64,000 nt of DNA, from positions 62,001 to 126,000 of the forward strand of contig NZ_BMQJ01000018.1 of assembly GCF_014648055.1 (NCBI RefSeq), in the 5' to 3' direction. This document shows positions 1-8,455 of the stretch, in pieces. A program made the position numbers and the translations under genes. The notes beneath the pieces are model-generated. The model had not been told where the DNA came from. It was given only the letters and a program-made list of their open reading frames with translations, and did not search any database. This DNA is from Streptosporangium pseudovulgare. GTDB lineage: Bacteria; Actinomycetota; Actinomycetes; Streptosporangiales; Streptosporangiaceae. The stretch's first letter is position 1. Every line of letters begins with the position of its first letter.

Positions 1-646
1 GACGAAGGTCCTGGTGGTCGACGATCAGGTGCTCATCCGGGCCGGCCTGGCGGCGCTGCTGCGCGCCTCAGGGCTGGAGGTGGTGGGCGAGGCCGCCGAC
101 GGCGAGGAAGCCATGCGCATGACGGCCACGCTCAAGCCGGACGTGATCCTCATGGACATCAGGATGCCGCGCATGGACGGCCTGACCGCCATGGAACACA
201 TCCTGGCCACCGGCAAGAACCCGCCCAAGGTGCTCGTCCTGACCACCTTCGACCTCGACGAGTACGTCTACAAGGCGCTGCGGCTCGGAGCCGGCGGTTT
301 CCTGCTCAAGGACACCCCGCCCGAACGCATCATCGCCGCCGTCCACACCGTCGCCGCCGGTGACGTGCTGCTGACGCCGGGCATCACCAAGCGCCTCATC
401 GAGGCGTTCGTCAGCCCGCCCACCTCAGCCCCCTCCCTCGGCAGCCTGACCGCCCGCGAGACCGAGGTGCTACGCCTGGTCGGGCACGCGCTGTCCAATA
501 AGGAGATCGCCGAACGGCTGTCGGTGAGCGAGGGCACCATCAAGACCCATCTCAACCGGCTGATGACCAAGCTCGGCCTGAGCAGCCGCGCCCGGCTGGT
601 CGTGCTGTCCTACGACTGCGGCCTGGTCAAGCCCGCCGCCCGCTAG
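1..646 (+). CDS. NarL/FixJ-family response regulator (start codon at window edge)
   Basis: Two-component output protein: a receiver domain phosphorylated by a histidine kinase controls a C-terminal LuxR-type helix-turn-helix. The frame opens at base 1 as (AT)G-ACG-AAG-GTC, giving MTKVLVVDDQ, so only about two bases of the start codon are missing; about 215 residues, normal for the family. Visible receiver residues are the acidic pair in VVDD, phospho-acceptor Asp near residue 53 in LMDIRM and Lys in LLKDT. The HTH (LTARETEVLRLV, SNKEIAERL) covers roughly residues 150-210. The partner kinase is expected just upstream, outside the window (inference). Confidence 0.93.
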   Translation, partial: TKVLVVDDQVLIRAGLAALLRASGLEVVGEAADGEEAMRMTATLKPDVILMDIRMPRMDGLTAMEHILATGKNPPKVLVLTTFDLDEYVYKALRLGAGGFLLKDTPPERIIAAVHTVAAGDVLLTPGITKRLIEAFVSPPTSAPSLGSLTARETEVLRLVGHALSNKEIAERLSVSEGTIKTHLNRLMTKLGLSSRARLVVLSYDCGLVKPAAR

Positions 647-860
647 TCCTGACGCCCGCGGCCCGGGCTACTGACAGCAGGTGACTCACATCGGGCCCGC
701 GGGTCAGAACGGATCGATGGCCGTCTGGCCAGCGTACGTAGGCGGCACCCACCTGCCCGCCGGGACAAGGACCCTCGTAGGTCAGAGGAACGGGCAGTTC
801 ACTCAGCGCTTGGTGAATGTCGAGCCTTGGGGCGGGCGGCAGCGTCACGCCGTTGATCAT
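627..860 (-). pseudogene. N-terminal remnant of an APH-family phosphotransferase
   Basis: A 77-codon frame starting at ATG 860 reads like the first 60-70 residues of an aminoglycoside/choline-kinase-type phosphotransferase: LPVPLTYEGPCPGGQVGAAY, then VRWPDGHRSVLT, then a LL.VARAAG segment. The similarity stops there and the frame ends in unrelated residues at 627, overlapping the 3' end of the response regulator. The catalytic HGD and DFG-like motifs are absent, so no enzyme can be made. Assignment is from memory of the family; the body of the gene is not found nearby. Confidence 0.5.
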
Positions 861-1225
861 CTTAAAGCATGATCAATATGACAAGGTCGATGATCAGTCG
901 CCAACCTCATGACAACAAGCGTGAGCGACTGCCAACTCTCGTGAGCGACAACAGCGGAAAGCGTCCTTATGATCATCTTCGCCGAAAAGGTGGCGCGCCG
1001 AGATGGTCGCTGGCGAGCGAACGGCGGACCGCCGGTGTTGTGCGGCCAGCATTAATCCGGATTTGTGGGGTTTGACCACTCAGGGGGCACCGCCCAGTTC
1101 CTTGGCGGCCCCGCTGCCCAGCCCGCAGGTTTTACGGAGATGCCGGTGGATGGGTTTGTCACAAGTTGCTTGCGAGGCGCGTCCGGACAAGGGGTGATCG
1201 TCATGATGGGGACATGGCGAGGCGT
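861..1225. other. Gene-free stretch with short direct repeats
   Basis: No frame looks like a real protein. The 9-mer gtgagcgac occurs twice, 20 bp apart (921-929 and 941-949), in a context that resembles repeated transposase-binding ends of IS21-like elements, but no transposase remains. A degenerate copy of the repeat seen again at 1718-1743 lies at 1040-1065 (about 22 of 26 bases match in inverted orientation). Confidence 0.35.
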
Positions 1226-1229
1226 GGCG

Positions 1230-1314
1230 GTCCCCGACGGCACGCGGTGGCGTAGTGGGCGTCCCCGACGGCACGCGGTGGCGTAGTGGGCGCCCCTGAC
1301 GGCACGCGGTGGGC
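1230..1314. repeat. 31-bp tandem repeat, two exact copies plus a decayed third
   Basis: Units 1230-1260 and 1261-1291 are identical 31-mers beginning gtccccgacggcacgcggtg. A shortened, mutated third copy (gcccctgacggcacgcggtg) spans 1292-1314, and a trace of a fourth starts at 1315. The repeats lie in non-coding debris and abut the left arm of the inverted repeat at 1340. Confidence 0.85.
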
Positions 1315-1339
1315 GTCCCTGACGGCATTGGCCGTGGTG

Positions 1340-1766
1340 CCGGTGGCGATCGGCTGGACACTGCGCGACGAGAATGGGCTGGAGACTGCGGCGAACCGGG
1401 CTCAGCTGGCCTGCGTCGTGCCGGCCATCCCCCTCTGCTGGTGCCGCTGTGGGGGTGGTGGCGCAGGGCGGTCGATTCCTCACTTCCCGGGGCGGTGATC
1501 TCGGAGCAGATGGATCAGGCCCTGGACGTGCCGGCCGGGCTGGTGCACCGGCAGTGGGACGACGAAGCCGTGCGGCGGTCGCTGGATGACCCGGTGCCGA
1601 TCCCGGTGCGGTGGCGGCCGGTCCGTACCCCGCGCTTGATCGACCATCCGGACAACCTCACCCCTGGCACCGAACAGCTAGAGCCCTCCAGCGGAGACAT
1701 CCCCGCCCTGATCGCCGCGAATCTGGATCAATGCTGGCCGCGCAGTGTCCAGCCGATCGCCACCGG
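1340..1766. repeat. 28-bp perfect inverted repeat flanking a NACHT-like fragment
   Basis: Bases 1340-1367 (ccggtggcgatcggctggac followed by actgcgcg) recur as an exact reverse complement at 1739-1766. The 371 bp between the arms contain the NACHT-like coding scrap. The sequence next to the right arm (1718-1743) also has an imperfect copy at 1040-1065, so this is a dispersed repeat family and not a single hairpin. No transposase is present between the arms. Confidence 0.85.
1495..1712 (+). pseudogene. Fragment of a NACHT/STAND NTPase-type protein (N-terminal region)
   Basis: A 70-residue open segment begins with GTG 1495 and contains DVPAGLVHRQWDDEAVRRSL followed by DDPVPIPVRW. This pattern matches the stretch just before the NACHT domain in large actinomycete STAND proteins as I remember them (RQWxxEAxxRxLxDPxPLPVRW). 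Nothing resembling Walker A or B follows; the reading collides with the inverted-repeat arm at 1739. It is a scrap only, and the family call rests on one motif. Confidence 0.4.
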
Positions 1767-1890
1767 GACCCCTGCAACCGCTGCCATCGTCAGATGCACC
1801 AGGTGGCGGTTGTCCAGGATGTGCTGTTCCTGGGTGAAGCGCCCCCCTTCGCCCCCACGACAAGGCAGTGCGGAGCCCTAGCCTCGACAT

Positions 1891-2193
1891 ATGGACGCAG
1901 ACAAGGACCCCGCCGCCGAAAACGCGCTGGGAAGTTCCCTCCGCGCACGGCGTGCCCGGCTGAGCCCCGAAGACGTGGGAATTCCTACTTCCGGTCGTCG
2001 CAGGGTGCCCGGTCTGCGCCGTGAGGAGGTCGCCACGCTCACCGGAGTGAGCTCCGACTACTGCATGCGCCTGGAACAGGGCCGGGAGGCCAGCGCGTCC
2101 GGCACAAAGCCCGGTACGCGCCTCCGCCCTCGGAACCGATCCTCCCGCCACCGTCATGGTGGCCGGGCGGCGTCGCCTCTCACCCGATCCTGA
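1891..2193 (+). pseudogene. Truncated XRE-family (MmyB-like) transcriptional regulator
   Basis: From ATG 1891 the product carries the typical start of MmyB-type regulators: LRARRARLSPEDVG, then RRRVPGLRREEVATLTGVSS and DYCMRLEQGRE. After about residue 70 the expected helix-turn-helix end and ligand-binding domain are missing and the frame runs into unrelated sequence, stopping inside the 3' end of the neighbouring GlxA-type gene. Only about a quarter of the usual 280-residue length survives, so it is a fossil. Tail-to-tail overlap with the next gene suggests a deletion joined them. Confidence 0.7.
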
Positions 2194-3166
2194 ACCGCTT
2201 CCTGTATTCGCCCGGCGTGACGCCGAGGGCGCGCCGGAACGCGCGGTTCATCGTGTCGACGGTGCCGAAGCCGCAGCTGGTCGCGATCCGACCCATCGTG
2301 TCGTCTCCGGTCTCCAGCCGGTTGCGGGCCGCCTCCAGGCGGGCGGACTCCACGTAGGCCGCCGGCGTCATACCCAGCTCGTTCTTGAAGATCCGGGTGA
2401 GCTGTCGGTCGCCGATGTGCAGGAACTCGGCAAGGTCGGTCACGGTGAGCGGGTCGGCGAGGTGCCCGGCGATGTGGTGCCGCAGCTCGTCAACCCGCCG
2501 GGTCGTGGAGATCGGCTCCAGCGGGACGCTGAACTGGCTCTGGCCGCCCGGCCGCTTGAGATAGACCACCAGCTGGCGGGCGACCCTCTGCGCGAGCAGC
2601 TCGCCGAAGTCGTCGGCCACCAGCGCCAGCGCCAGGTCGAGGCAGGAGCTGATGCCGGCCCCGGTCCACACGTCGCCGTCGCGGATGAAGATCGGTTCGG
2701 CGTCCACGGTGATCCGAGGGTGCTCGGCGGCCAGCTGCGCGGCGGTGGACCAGTGTGTCGTCGCGCGCTTGCCGTCGAGCAGGCCCGCGGCGGCGAGGAT
2801 GTGGGCCCCGACGCACACCGAGGTCATCCTCCTGGTGCGCTCGGCGAGCCTGGCGACGTGCTCGACGATGTCCGGCTCGACCAGCGCGGTGACGCGGCGG
2901 TCCCCGTCGACGGTGACCGCTCCGGGCACGATCACCGTGTCGATCGAACGGCCCTCCAGGTCGTCGAAGGTCGCGTCGGGCAGGATCCGCACGCCGGCCG
3001 AGGTGATGACCGGATCCATGGTCCTGGCGACGAGCAGGACGCGGTACCCCGTGGGCTCGTCCATCTCCCGCTGCAGCAGCGAGAACACCTCGGGCGGCCC
3101 GGTCACGTCGAGCAGGTCGACCTGGTCGAAGACGACGACCGCCACCAGGCGTTCGATCGTGGTCAT
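2180..3166 (-). CDS. GlxA-family AraC-type transcriptional regulator (DJ-1/PfpI plus AraC HTH)
   Basis: A 328-residue regulator with an N-terminal DJ-1/PfpI amidotransferase-like sensory domain (about 1-180; Cys118 sits in SVCVGAH, the nucleophile-elbow position) and a C-terminal AraC/XylS double helix-turn-helix (about 220-325; LTVTDLAEFLHIGDRQLTRI and a GFGTVDTMNRAFRR second HTH). Length and order match the GlxA group. It is divergent from the isochorismatase-like gene 125 bp away, so that gene is the likely target (inference). Start ATG 3166 gives the canonical MTTIERLVAVVVFDQVDLLD opening. Confidence 0.9.
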   Translation of the reverse strand: MTTIERLVAVVVFDQVDLLDVTGPPEVFSLLQREMDEPTGYRVLLVARTMDPVITSAGVRILPDATFDDLEGRSIDTVIVPGAVTVDGDRRVTALVEPDIVEHVARLAERTRRMTSVCVGAHILAAAGLLDGKRATTHWSTAAQLAAEHPRITVDAEPIFIRDGDVWTGAGISSCLDLALALVADDFGELLAQRVARQLVVYLKRPGGQSQFSVPLEPISTTRRVDELRHHIAGHLADPLTVTDLAEFLHIGDRQLTRIFKNELGMTPAAYVESARLEAARNRLETGDDTMGRIATSCGFGTVDTMNRAFRRALGVTPGEYRKRFRIG

Positions 3167-3185
3167 GCCGGGCCCCCGTTCAGCG

Positions 3186-3222
3186 ATGTCGGTATTTGCA
3201 GGTTACGCGACATTGCCGACAT
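3186..3222. promoter_or_regulatory. Inverted repeat in divergent promoter region
   Basis: atgtcgg (3186-3192) and ccgacat (3216-3222) form a perfect 7-bp inverted repeat with 23 bp between; an extra gcgacat lies inside. It sits between the GlxA-type regulator and the isochorismatase-like gene and is a plausible regulator-binding site. Confidence 0.4.
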
Positions 3223-3291
3223 GACGCGGGCTCCATAGCGTTGGAAGTGCCCATGGACCAGTGGGCACGACACGCGACGAGAGGACATCCC

Positions 3292-3882
3292 ATGGCACGC
3301 ACCACCCTGCGCCAGCTCAACGGCTTCGACGACACCCCGGCATCGCTGAAGGACGCGACGCTGGTGATGGTCGACTACCAGAACACCTACACCGAGGGCG
3401 TGATGGAGCTCGAGGGCTGGGAGCAGGCGCTCGACGCAGCGGCGGACCTGCTGGCCCGCGCCCGCGAGGCCGGGGCGACGGTCATCCACATCGTCAACGA
3501 CGGCGGCGAGGGCACCCCGTACGACGTCAAGGCCGAGATCGGGCAGATCCATCCGAAGGTCGCGCCGGTGGGCGGCGAGGCGGTCGTGGTGAAGACCGCG
3601 CCGAACGCGTACGTGGGCACCGAACTCGGGCAGCTGGTCGACGAGGCGGGCAATGACGATGTCGTGGTGGCCGGCTTCATGACCAACATGTGCGTGACCT
3701 TCACCGCCGAGGGCACCTTCCTGCACGGGAAGAAGCCCACCGTGGTCGCGGACGCCTGCGCCACCCGGCCGCTGGAGACCGTCGTGTCGGCGGTGCCGGC
3801 GCAGCAGCTGCACGACGCCGCGCTGGCGACGATCGGCGACCTGTACGGCGTCGTCGTGAAGACCGCGGGCGACCTGGGGTAG
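3292..3882 (+). CDS. Isochorismatase-family cysteine hydrolase
   Basis: A 196-residue hydrolase of the isochorismatase/nicotinamidase superfamily, acting on C-N or vinyl-ether bonds; substrate unknown. The catalytic triad is visible: Asp28 in MVDYQNTY, Lys101 in VVVKTAPNAY and Cys134 in GFMTNMCVTFTAEG, preceded by the usual cis-peptide stretch VVVAG. I chose ATG 3292 over an upstream in-frame start at 3196 because a gagagga ribosome site precedes it and the family begins here. The product is soluble, with no signal peptide. Divergent GlxA-type regulators often control such hydrolases. Confidence 0.9.
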   Translation: MARTTLRQLNGFDDTPASLKDATLVMVDYQNTYTEGVMELEGWEQALDAAADLLARAREAGATVIHIVNDGGEGTPYDVKAEIGQIHPKVAPVGGEAVVVKTAPNAYVGTELGQLVDEAGNDDVVVAGFMTNMCVTFTAEGTFLHGKKPTVVADACATRPLETVVSAVPAQQLHDAALATIGDLYGVVVKTAGDLG

Positions 3883-3985
3883 GCCCGCCAGGGAAGGCGA
3901 CCGGATGGACGAAGCCCCGTGGAGTCGACCTTCACGGGGTTCTTCGCGTCCGGACGGCACCGTCGACGGCGACGCCGATACGGGC

Positions 3986-4335
3986 ATGTCGACCGTCCGA
4001 CAAGAGCTCCTGCGTTGCCGTCGCGCCGACGCCCCGACCGTCACCCGCTGGGCCGGGGTGGGCAAGCCGAGCATCTACCGGGCCTTCGGATCGAAGGACG
4101 AACTGGCAGTGGCATACCTGCGGGAACGGGGCAGGTCGCCTACCTCATCCAGATGCTGGTCGACGGCGCCCACATCACCAGTCAGATCTTCGATCCCGGC
4201 CGCTCGGCCACCGGCCTGGTGACCGCCGTCGACAGGCTCCTCGACACGTTCCTGCCGGCCGACGAGAAACCGTCCGCGCCGACCGGACCGGACACACCCC
4301 TGACGCACGACCAGAAGGAGAGCGATGTCCACTGA
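3986..4335 (+). pseudogene. TetR-family regulator, broken by frameshift and internal deletion
   Basis: From ATG 3986 one frame gives the end of a TetR DNA-binding domain (GVGKPSIYRAFGSKDELAVA). Near 4125 the homologous reading moves to another frame, which gives a C-terminal segment (MLVDGAHITSQIFDPGRSA, then VDRLLDTFLPADE) up to 4335. The first HTH helix is scrambled and the middle 80-100 residues are gone. The remnant overlaps the start of the nitroreductase gene by 11 bp, suggesting an ancestral regulator-enzyme operon. Confidence 0.7.
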
Positions 4336-5006
4336 TGTTCTGCTGCCCGAATACGCCGAGCGGTTGATCCGGGACCGGCGCTCGGTCCGCGCGTTCCGCC
4401 CCGAGCCCGTGCCCGACGACGTGTTGCGTGCCGTGTTCTCGCTGGCCGGTGCGGCACCGTCGAACACGAACACCCAGCCGTGGAGCATCGAGGTCGTGAG
4501 CGGTGCCGCCCGCGACGCGCTCAGTGAGGCGCTGCTGGCGGCCCACGCCCGCGGCGCTCTCCACCGATTTCCCCTACAGCGCCGATCTCTACACCGGCGT
4601 CCACGCGGCTCGCCGCCGGGCCTTCGGCACGACGATGTACAGGGCCCTCGGCATCGAACGCGACGACCAGGCCGCCCGTGACGCCTACCAGACCGACAGC
4701 CTCCGCTTCTACGGCGCTCCGCACGTCGCCCTGCTCTTCCTGCCATCGAACGGGGAGGTCCGGATGGCGGCCGACCTGGGCATGTACGGCCAGACCCTGC
4801 TGCTCGCCCTCGCGGCCTACGGCATCGCGAGCTGCCCCCAAGGGCTGCTGAGCTTCTACGCCGGCACCGTGCGTGAGCAACTCGAGGTGAGTGACCGCAA
4901 GCTGCTCTTCGGCGTCTCCTTCGGTTACCGGAACCCCGACGCGCCGGGCAGCGCCGTACTGACCGGCCGCGCCGGCCTCGAAGAGACCACCCGGTTCCAC
5001 CTGTGA
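4325..5006 (+). pseudogene. Nitroreductase family protein with one frameshift
   Basis: FMN-dependent nitroreductase-like protein. The first frame (ATG 4325) gives RRSVRAFRPEPVPDDVL and AAPSNTNTQPWSIEVVS, the N-terminal FMN-binding signature. Around 4550 the homologous reading moves by one base to a frame ending at 5006, with RMAADLGMYGQTLLLALAA and YGIASCPQGLLSFYA, the C-terminal half. The joined product would be about 226 residues, normal for the family. The single shift lies in a GC-rich run, so either a real inactivation or a sequencing error is possible. Confidence 0.8.
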
Positions 5007-5030
5007 GCCGTTTGTCGGTGGGTACGGCTC
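5005..5030 (+). terminator. Hairpin after the nitroreductase gene
   Basis: gagccgt (5005-5011) pairs with acggctc (5024-5030), followed by ttccttcatt; it begins inside the stop codon region of the nitroreductase. A modest 7-bp stem, so only a possible terminator. Confidence 0.4.
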
Positions 5031-5047
5031 TTCCTTCATTGACTGGA

Positions 5048-5072
5048 GCGTTCATATCGACGATATGAACGC
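5048..5072. promoter_or_regulatory. 25-bp perfect palindrome of unknown use
   Basis: gcgttcatatcg (5048-5059) and cgatatgaacgc (5061-5072) are exact reverse complements around one central A. It is AT-rich for this genome, which favours a protein-binding site over a terminator. No intact regulator gene is next to it; the nearest is the dead TetR at 3986. Confidence 0.6.
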
Positions 5073-5148
5073 CGGGCCGACCACGTCGCAACCCTCATTC
5101 GCCACCACCGACTCACCAGATGAGTCGCCGTCTTAGGCAGTGATGCCC

Positions 5149-5315
5149 TCAAAGCCGGAAGGCGTCAAGGGCCCGGGCGTTTCCCCTGCCGTCAACCGCC
5201 CAATCGGCGTCCACGCGTGATCGGAAGGTGCCGCGTGCGTTCTCGTCGAACACCGGCCGCCCGGCGGCAAGGTCGGTGGCGGGATCGCCGCTGGTGAGAT
5301 CGCCGAAGCCCAGGG
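5149..5315 (-). pseudogene. C-terminal remnant of an APH-family phosphotransferase
   Basis: Reading the minus strand from about 5315 gives GFGDLTSGDPATDLAAGRPV and then a RGNARALDAFRL end at the TGA at 5149-5151. GDLTxGDPATDLA is the segment just after the metal-binding Asp of APH/HSK2-type kinases, and the final residues resemble their closing helix. There is no start codon and no catalytic loop. It may belong with the N-terminal remnant at 627-860 or be an old copy of the intact kinase starting at 5538. Confidence 0.5.
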
Positions 5316-5537
5316 AGACCGGCGAGCGTGGAGTCGCCGAGCGGCGAGGAGCGGACCCGTTATCCGGGGTCCGTCCGGACCGGCAGGCAGGTAAGGCAGG
5401 TGGCCTGAACCTGCCTGCCGGATCATCTGGAGTTGTCAGGCAAATAGGTCACGTCAGGGGCGTGAGGTCATCCTGGGTGAGCCTTGAACCGGGGAGAAAA
5501 CGGGCGGGCTGCACGAGTCCGGCTACTGTTGATCCGC

Positions 5538-6458
5538 ATGACGCACACCGAGATCGAGATCACTGCGGAGTTGGTGCGGGATCTGCTGCGGGACCAGCAC
5601 CCCGACCTGGCCGACCACCCGGTGAGGCTCGGCGCGCTGGGCTGGGCCAACCAGCTCTGGCGGCTCGGTGACGACCTCGCCGTCCGGTTGCCCTGGGTGG
5701 GGGATTCTGCGGACGAGCTGCTGCGCAAGGAGCACGCCTGGCTGCCCGTCCTCGCTCCGCGCCTTCCGCTGCCGGTTCCCGTCCCGCAGCGCCTCGGTGA
5801 GCCCTCCGCTCTGTTCCCGCGACCCTGGATCGTCACCACCTGGGTGCCGGGCGAGCCCGCCGACCGCGCCCCCGTCACGCGCGGCGCGGAGGCGGCCGAC
5901 ACCCTGGCCGCCTTCCTGACCGCTCTGCACCAACCCGCCCCCGAAGAGGTGGACACCGACGGCCAGGGCCGCGGAGGGCCGCTGGCCGGCTCCTCCAAGT
6001 GGGTCGCCCAGCAGCTCGCCTCGGCAGCCGAGCTGGGCCTGATCCCCGACCCGGACGCCGTCCGCGCCGTCTGGGAAGACGCCGCCGCCGCCCCGAACTG
6101 GGCCGGGCCGGCGCTATGGCTCCACGGCGACCTGCATCCGGCCAACGTCCTCACCGCGGACGGCACCCTCTGCGGCGTGATCGACTTCGGTGCCCTGTTC
6201 GCCGGCGATCCGGCCGTCGACCTCGCCGCCGCCTGGAACCTGCTGCCGGACGGCGCCGCCGACCGCTTCTACGCGGCCTACCAGCCGGCCCCGGACGCCG
6301 CGACCCTGCGCCGCGCCCGCGGATGGGCCGTGATCCGCGCCCTCGTCGGCCTCCACGTCGGCGATGCCGGTGTCCATGGCCGGCCAGGCGGCAAGGCCAC
6401 GTGGGGCCCACCCGCCCACGCGGCGCTGCGACGCCTCATCGCAACGGCGCATCGCTGA
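5538..6458 (+). CDS. Aminoglycoside phosphotransferase (APH)-family kinase
   Basis: A 306-residue small-molecule kinase of the APH fold, transferring phosphate from ATP to a hydroxyl of an unidentified substrate. Diagnostic parts: ADELLRKEHAWLP near residue 65, the catalytic loop HGDLHPANVL with Asp198, and VIDFGALFAGDPAVDLA with Asp216. ATG 5538 is preferred to an in-frame start 54 bp upstream because the family starts with a short segment before ITAELVRDLL. No signal peptide or membrane segment. It stands alone; a divergent APH fossil lies just upstream. Antibiotic substrate is possible but not shown. Confidence 0.9.
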   Translation: MTHTEIEITAELVRDLLRDQHPDLADHPVRLGALGWANQLWRLGDDLAVRLPWVGDSADELLRKEHAWLPVLAPRLPLPVPVPQRLGEPSALFPRPWIVTTWVPGEPADRAPVTRGAEAADTLAAFLTALHQPAPEEVDTDGQGRGGPLAGSSKWVAQQLASAAELGLIPDPDAVRAVWEDAAAAPNWAGPALWLHGDLHPANVLTADGTLCGVIDFGALFAGDPAVDLAAAWNLLPDGAADRFYAAYQPAPDAATLRRARGWAVIRALVGLHVGDAGVHGRPGGKATWGPPAHAALRRLIATAHR

Positions 6459-7036
6459 TCGATCACCCCTCCACGCGCTCGGGAACCAATGCGCGCGCAC
6501 CAGGAAACCGGCCCGGAGCGTCGGCCATGTCCGATCCTCTCGCAAACGTTTCCCAGAACCACATGGCCGGGGGGCTTGAGTGAGAACGAGTCATGAGAGG
6601 GATTCGAGGCCGCCGGCCGTCTCATGAGGCGTGTTGGCGATCTTCTCTCGGAGTCACTCGTCTGGTGGAAACGTGCCGGACTCGCTGTGACAGAGGTCAC
6701 GACCGGGCTGAGCAGCGGCGGACATTCACTGGCCGACCCGGAGTGGCGCTCCCCCGGCATGGAGTGTTAACGTCACCGGCGTCCGGTTGATCACCTCCCC
6801 GACCGTCTGTGTCCTAGCGATCCATCGGGAGCCTCGAGAACAAACGAACACCATGAAGAACCTTGATCGATGATCCCGCAACCGGGTGGATCAGGGTTGA
6901 GAGGGCCGAGTAGGCCGGTTCGCGTCAGGTTCGCACCTGACCGATCCCATCTCCATCGCCCGTTCGGGGCCGATGTTCTTCTCCTGTTCGTTCGCAGGCT
7001 CCGCTGGAGCCTGCCTCCCTGATCGCAAGGATCTTC
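6459..7036. other. 578-bp intergenic region with two small symmetrical sites
   Basis: No frame here looks coding. A palindrome gtgacagaggtcac lies near 6688-6702, of the kind bound by GntR or CRP-like proteins. A perfect hairpin with 9-bp arms (gcaggctcc 6994-7002, ggagcctgc 7006-7014) sits 22 bp before the start of the downstream pump gene and could act in its leader. Most of the region is probably debris plus the pump promoter. Confidence 0.5.
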
Positions 7037-8435
7037 GTGACCTCCCGTTCTTCCGTACCCGCCGTGACCGCGTCGGCCGGTGCCACCACAGTCGTGGTCC
7101 TCTTGATGGCAGCGGTCTTCCTGTCCCTGCTCGACTCGCAGATCGTCGCCACCGCGCTGCCCCGCATCGTCGCCGACCTCGGCGGCTTGGACCGGTTCGC
7201 CTGGGTCACCACCGGTTACCTCATCGCCGGCAGCGCCGCCGTTCCCGTCTACGGCAAGCTCGGTGACCTGTACGGCCGCAAGCGCATCTTCCTCATCTCG
7301 ATCCTGGTCTTCCTGGCCGGCTCGGCTGCCTGCGGCCTGGCCCAGACCATGACGCAGCTGATCGCTTTCCGCGTCGTCCAGGGCATCGGCAGCGGTGGCC
7401 TGTTCATCTCTGTCCTGTCCGTCCTCGGCGAGATGTTCGCTCCTCAGCAGGGCGCCCGCTACTACGGCTGGTTCTCTCTGACCTTCGGCGCCGCGTCCCT
7501 GACCGGCCCGACCATCGGCGGCCTGCTCACCGACATGGCCGGCTGGCGCTCGATCTTCCTGGTCAACCTGCCCCTTGGCGCACTCGTCGTGGCCGTCATC
7601 TCGATCCGGCTGCACCTGCCCGCCCAGCGCGAACATGCCCGAATCGACTACCTCGGCGTCATCCTCCTGGCCGCCGCGATCGTCGCGGTGAACCTGCTCA
7701 CCACCTGGGCCGGCACCGCTCATGCCTGGACCTCCCCGGTCACCCTCGGCCTGGCCGCCGCCTGCGTGCTGTCGCCGGTGCTGTTCGTGCTCGCCCAGCG
7801 CCGCGCGGCAGACCCGGTCATCCCCTTGCGCCTGTTCCGCGACCGCACGTTCTCCATCGTCGTGGCGGTCGGCTTCATCGCCGGGTTCCTCGGCCTGGGC
7901 ATCGTCAACTACCTGGTGCTCTGGCTGCAGGCCGTCCTGTCCCTCAGCATCCAGACCTCCGGCTACCTGCTCACCGCGATGATGCTCGGCGTCGTGCTCA
8001 CCTCCTACGCCTCCACCAAGCTGATCGCCCGCGCCGGCTCCTACCGCCGGCATCCCATCGCGAGCATGGTCCTGTTCGCGCTGACCGGGCTGCTGTGCGC
8101 GGTCGTCGACGCCGGCCCGGTGCTCGCGACCATGTTCCTGCTGCTGTACGGCATCGCCGGCGGACTCAACTCCCAGGCCCTGAGCCTGGCCGCCCGCAAC
8201 GCCGCCGGCCGTGACGACATCGGCGCCGTCCAGGGCACCGCCACCATGGCCCGGCAGATGGGCACCGCGCTGGGCACCTCCTTCTTCGCCGCCCTCGTGA
8301 CCAGCGAGCTTCCGGCCCGGCCCGGCCGCCTACGCCGACGCGCTGCACCTGGTCTTCCTCGCCATCATCCCGATCGCGCTGATCGGGCCGGCCCTGCCTC
8401 TGTTCCTCCCCGACACCAAGCTCTCCCGTTCCTGA
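7037..8435 (+). pseudogene. MFS drug-transporter-like pump (DHA2 type), frameshifted near its end
   Basis: Membrane efflux pump of the EmrB/QacA kind. From GTG 7037 (AAGG ribosome site 6 bp upstream) the protein has LLDSQIVATALPRIVADLGG, the motif GKLGDLYGRKR and many hydrophobic segments. At 8313-8330, in a repeated cggcccggcc run, the frame slips: the original frame continues as Arg/Pro-rich nonsense into the next gene, while the frame one base over gives AAYADALHLVFLAIIPIALI, the final membrane helix, ending at TGA 8433-8435. The two pieces join to about 465 residues. It may be a real defect or a sequencing slip. Confidence 0.8.
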
Positions 8436-8455
8436 ACCCCGAGAAAGGACCTCTC

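Noticed and set aside
1214..1320. CRISPR array
   Set aside because: The 31-bp units are directly adjacent without spacers, and no cas genes are present.
6791..8053. 420-codon minus-strand frame over the MFS pump
   Set aside because: Gln/Asp/Gly-rich shadow; the plus strand encodes clear transmembrane motifs.
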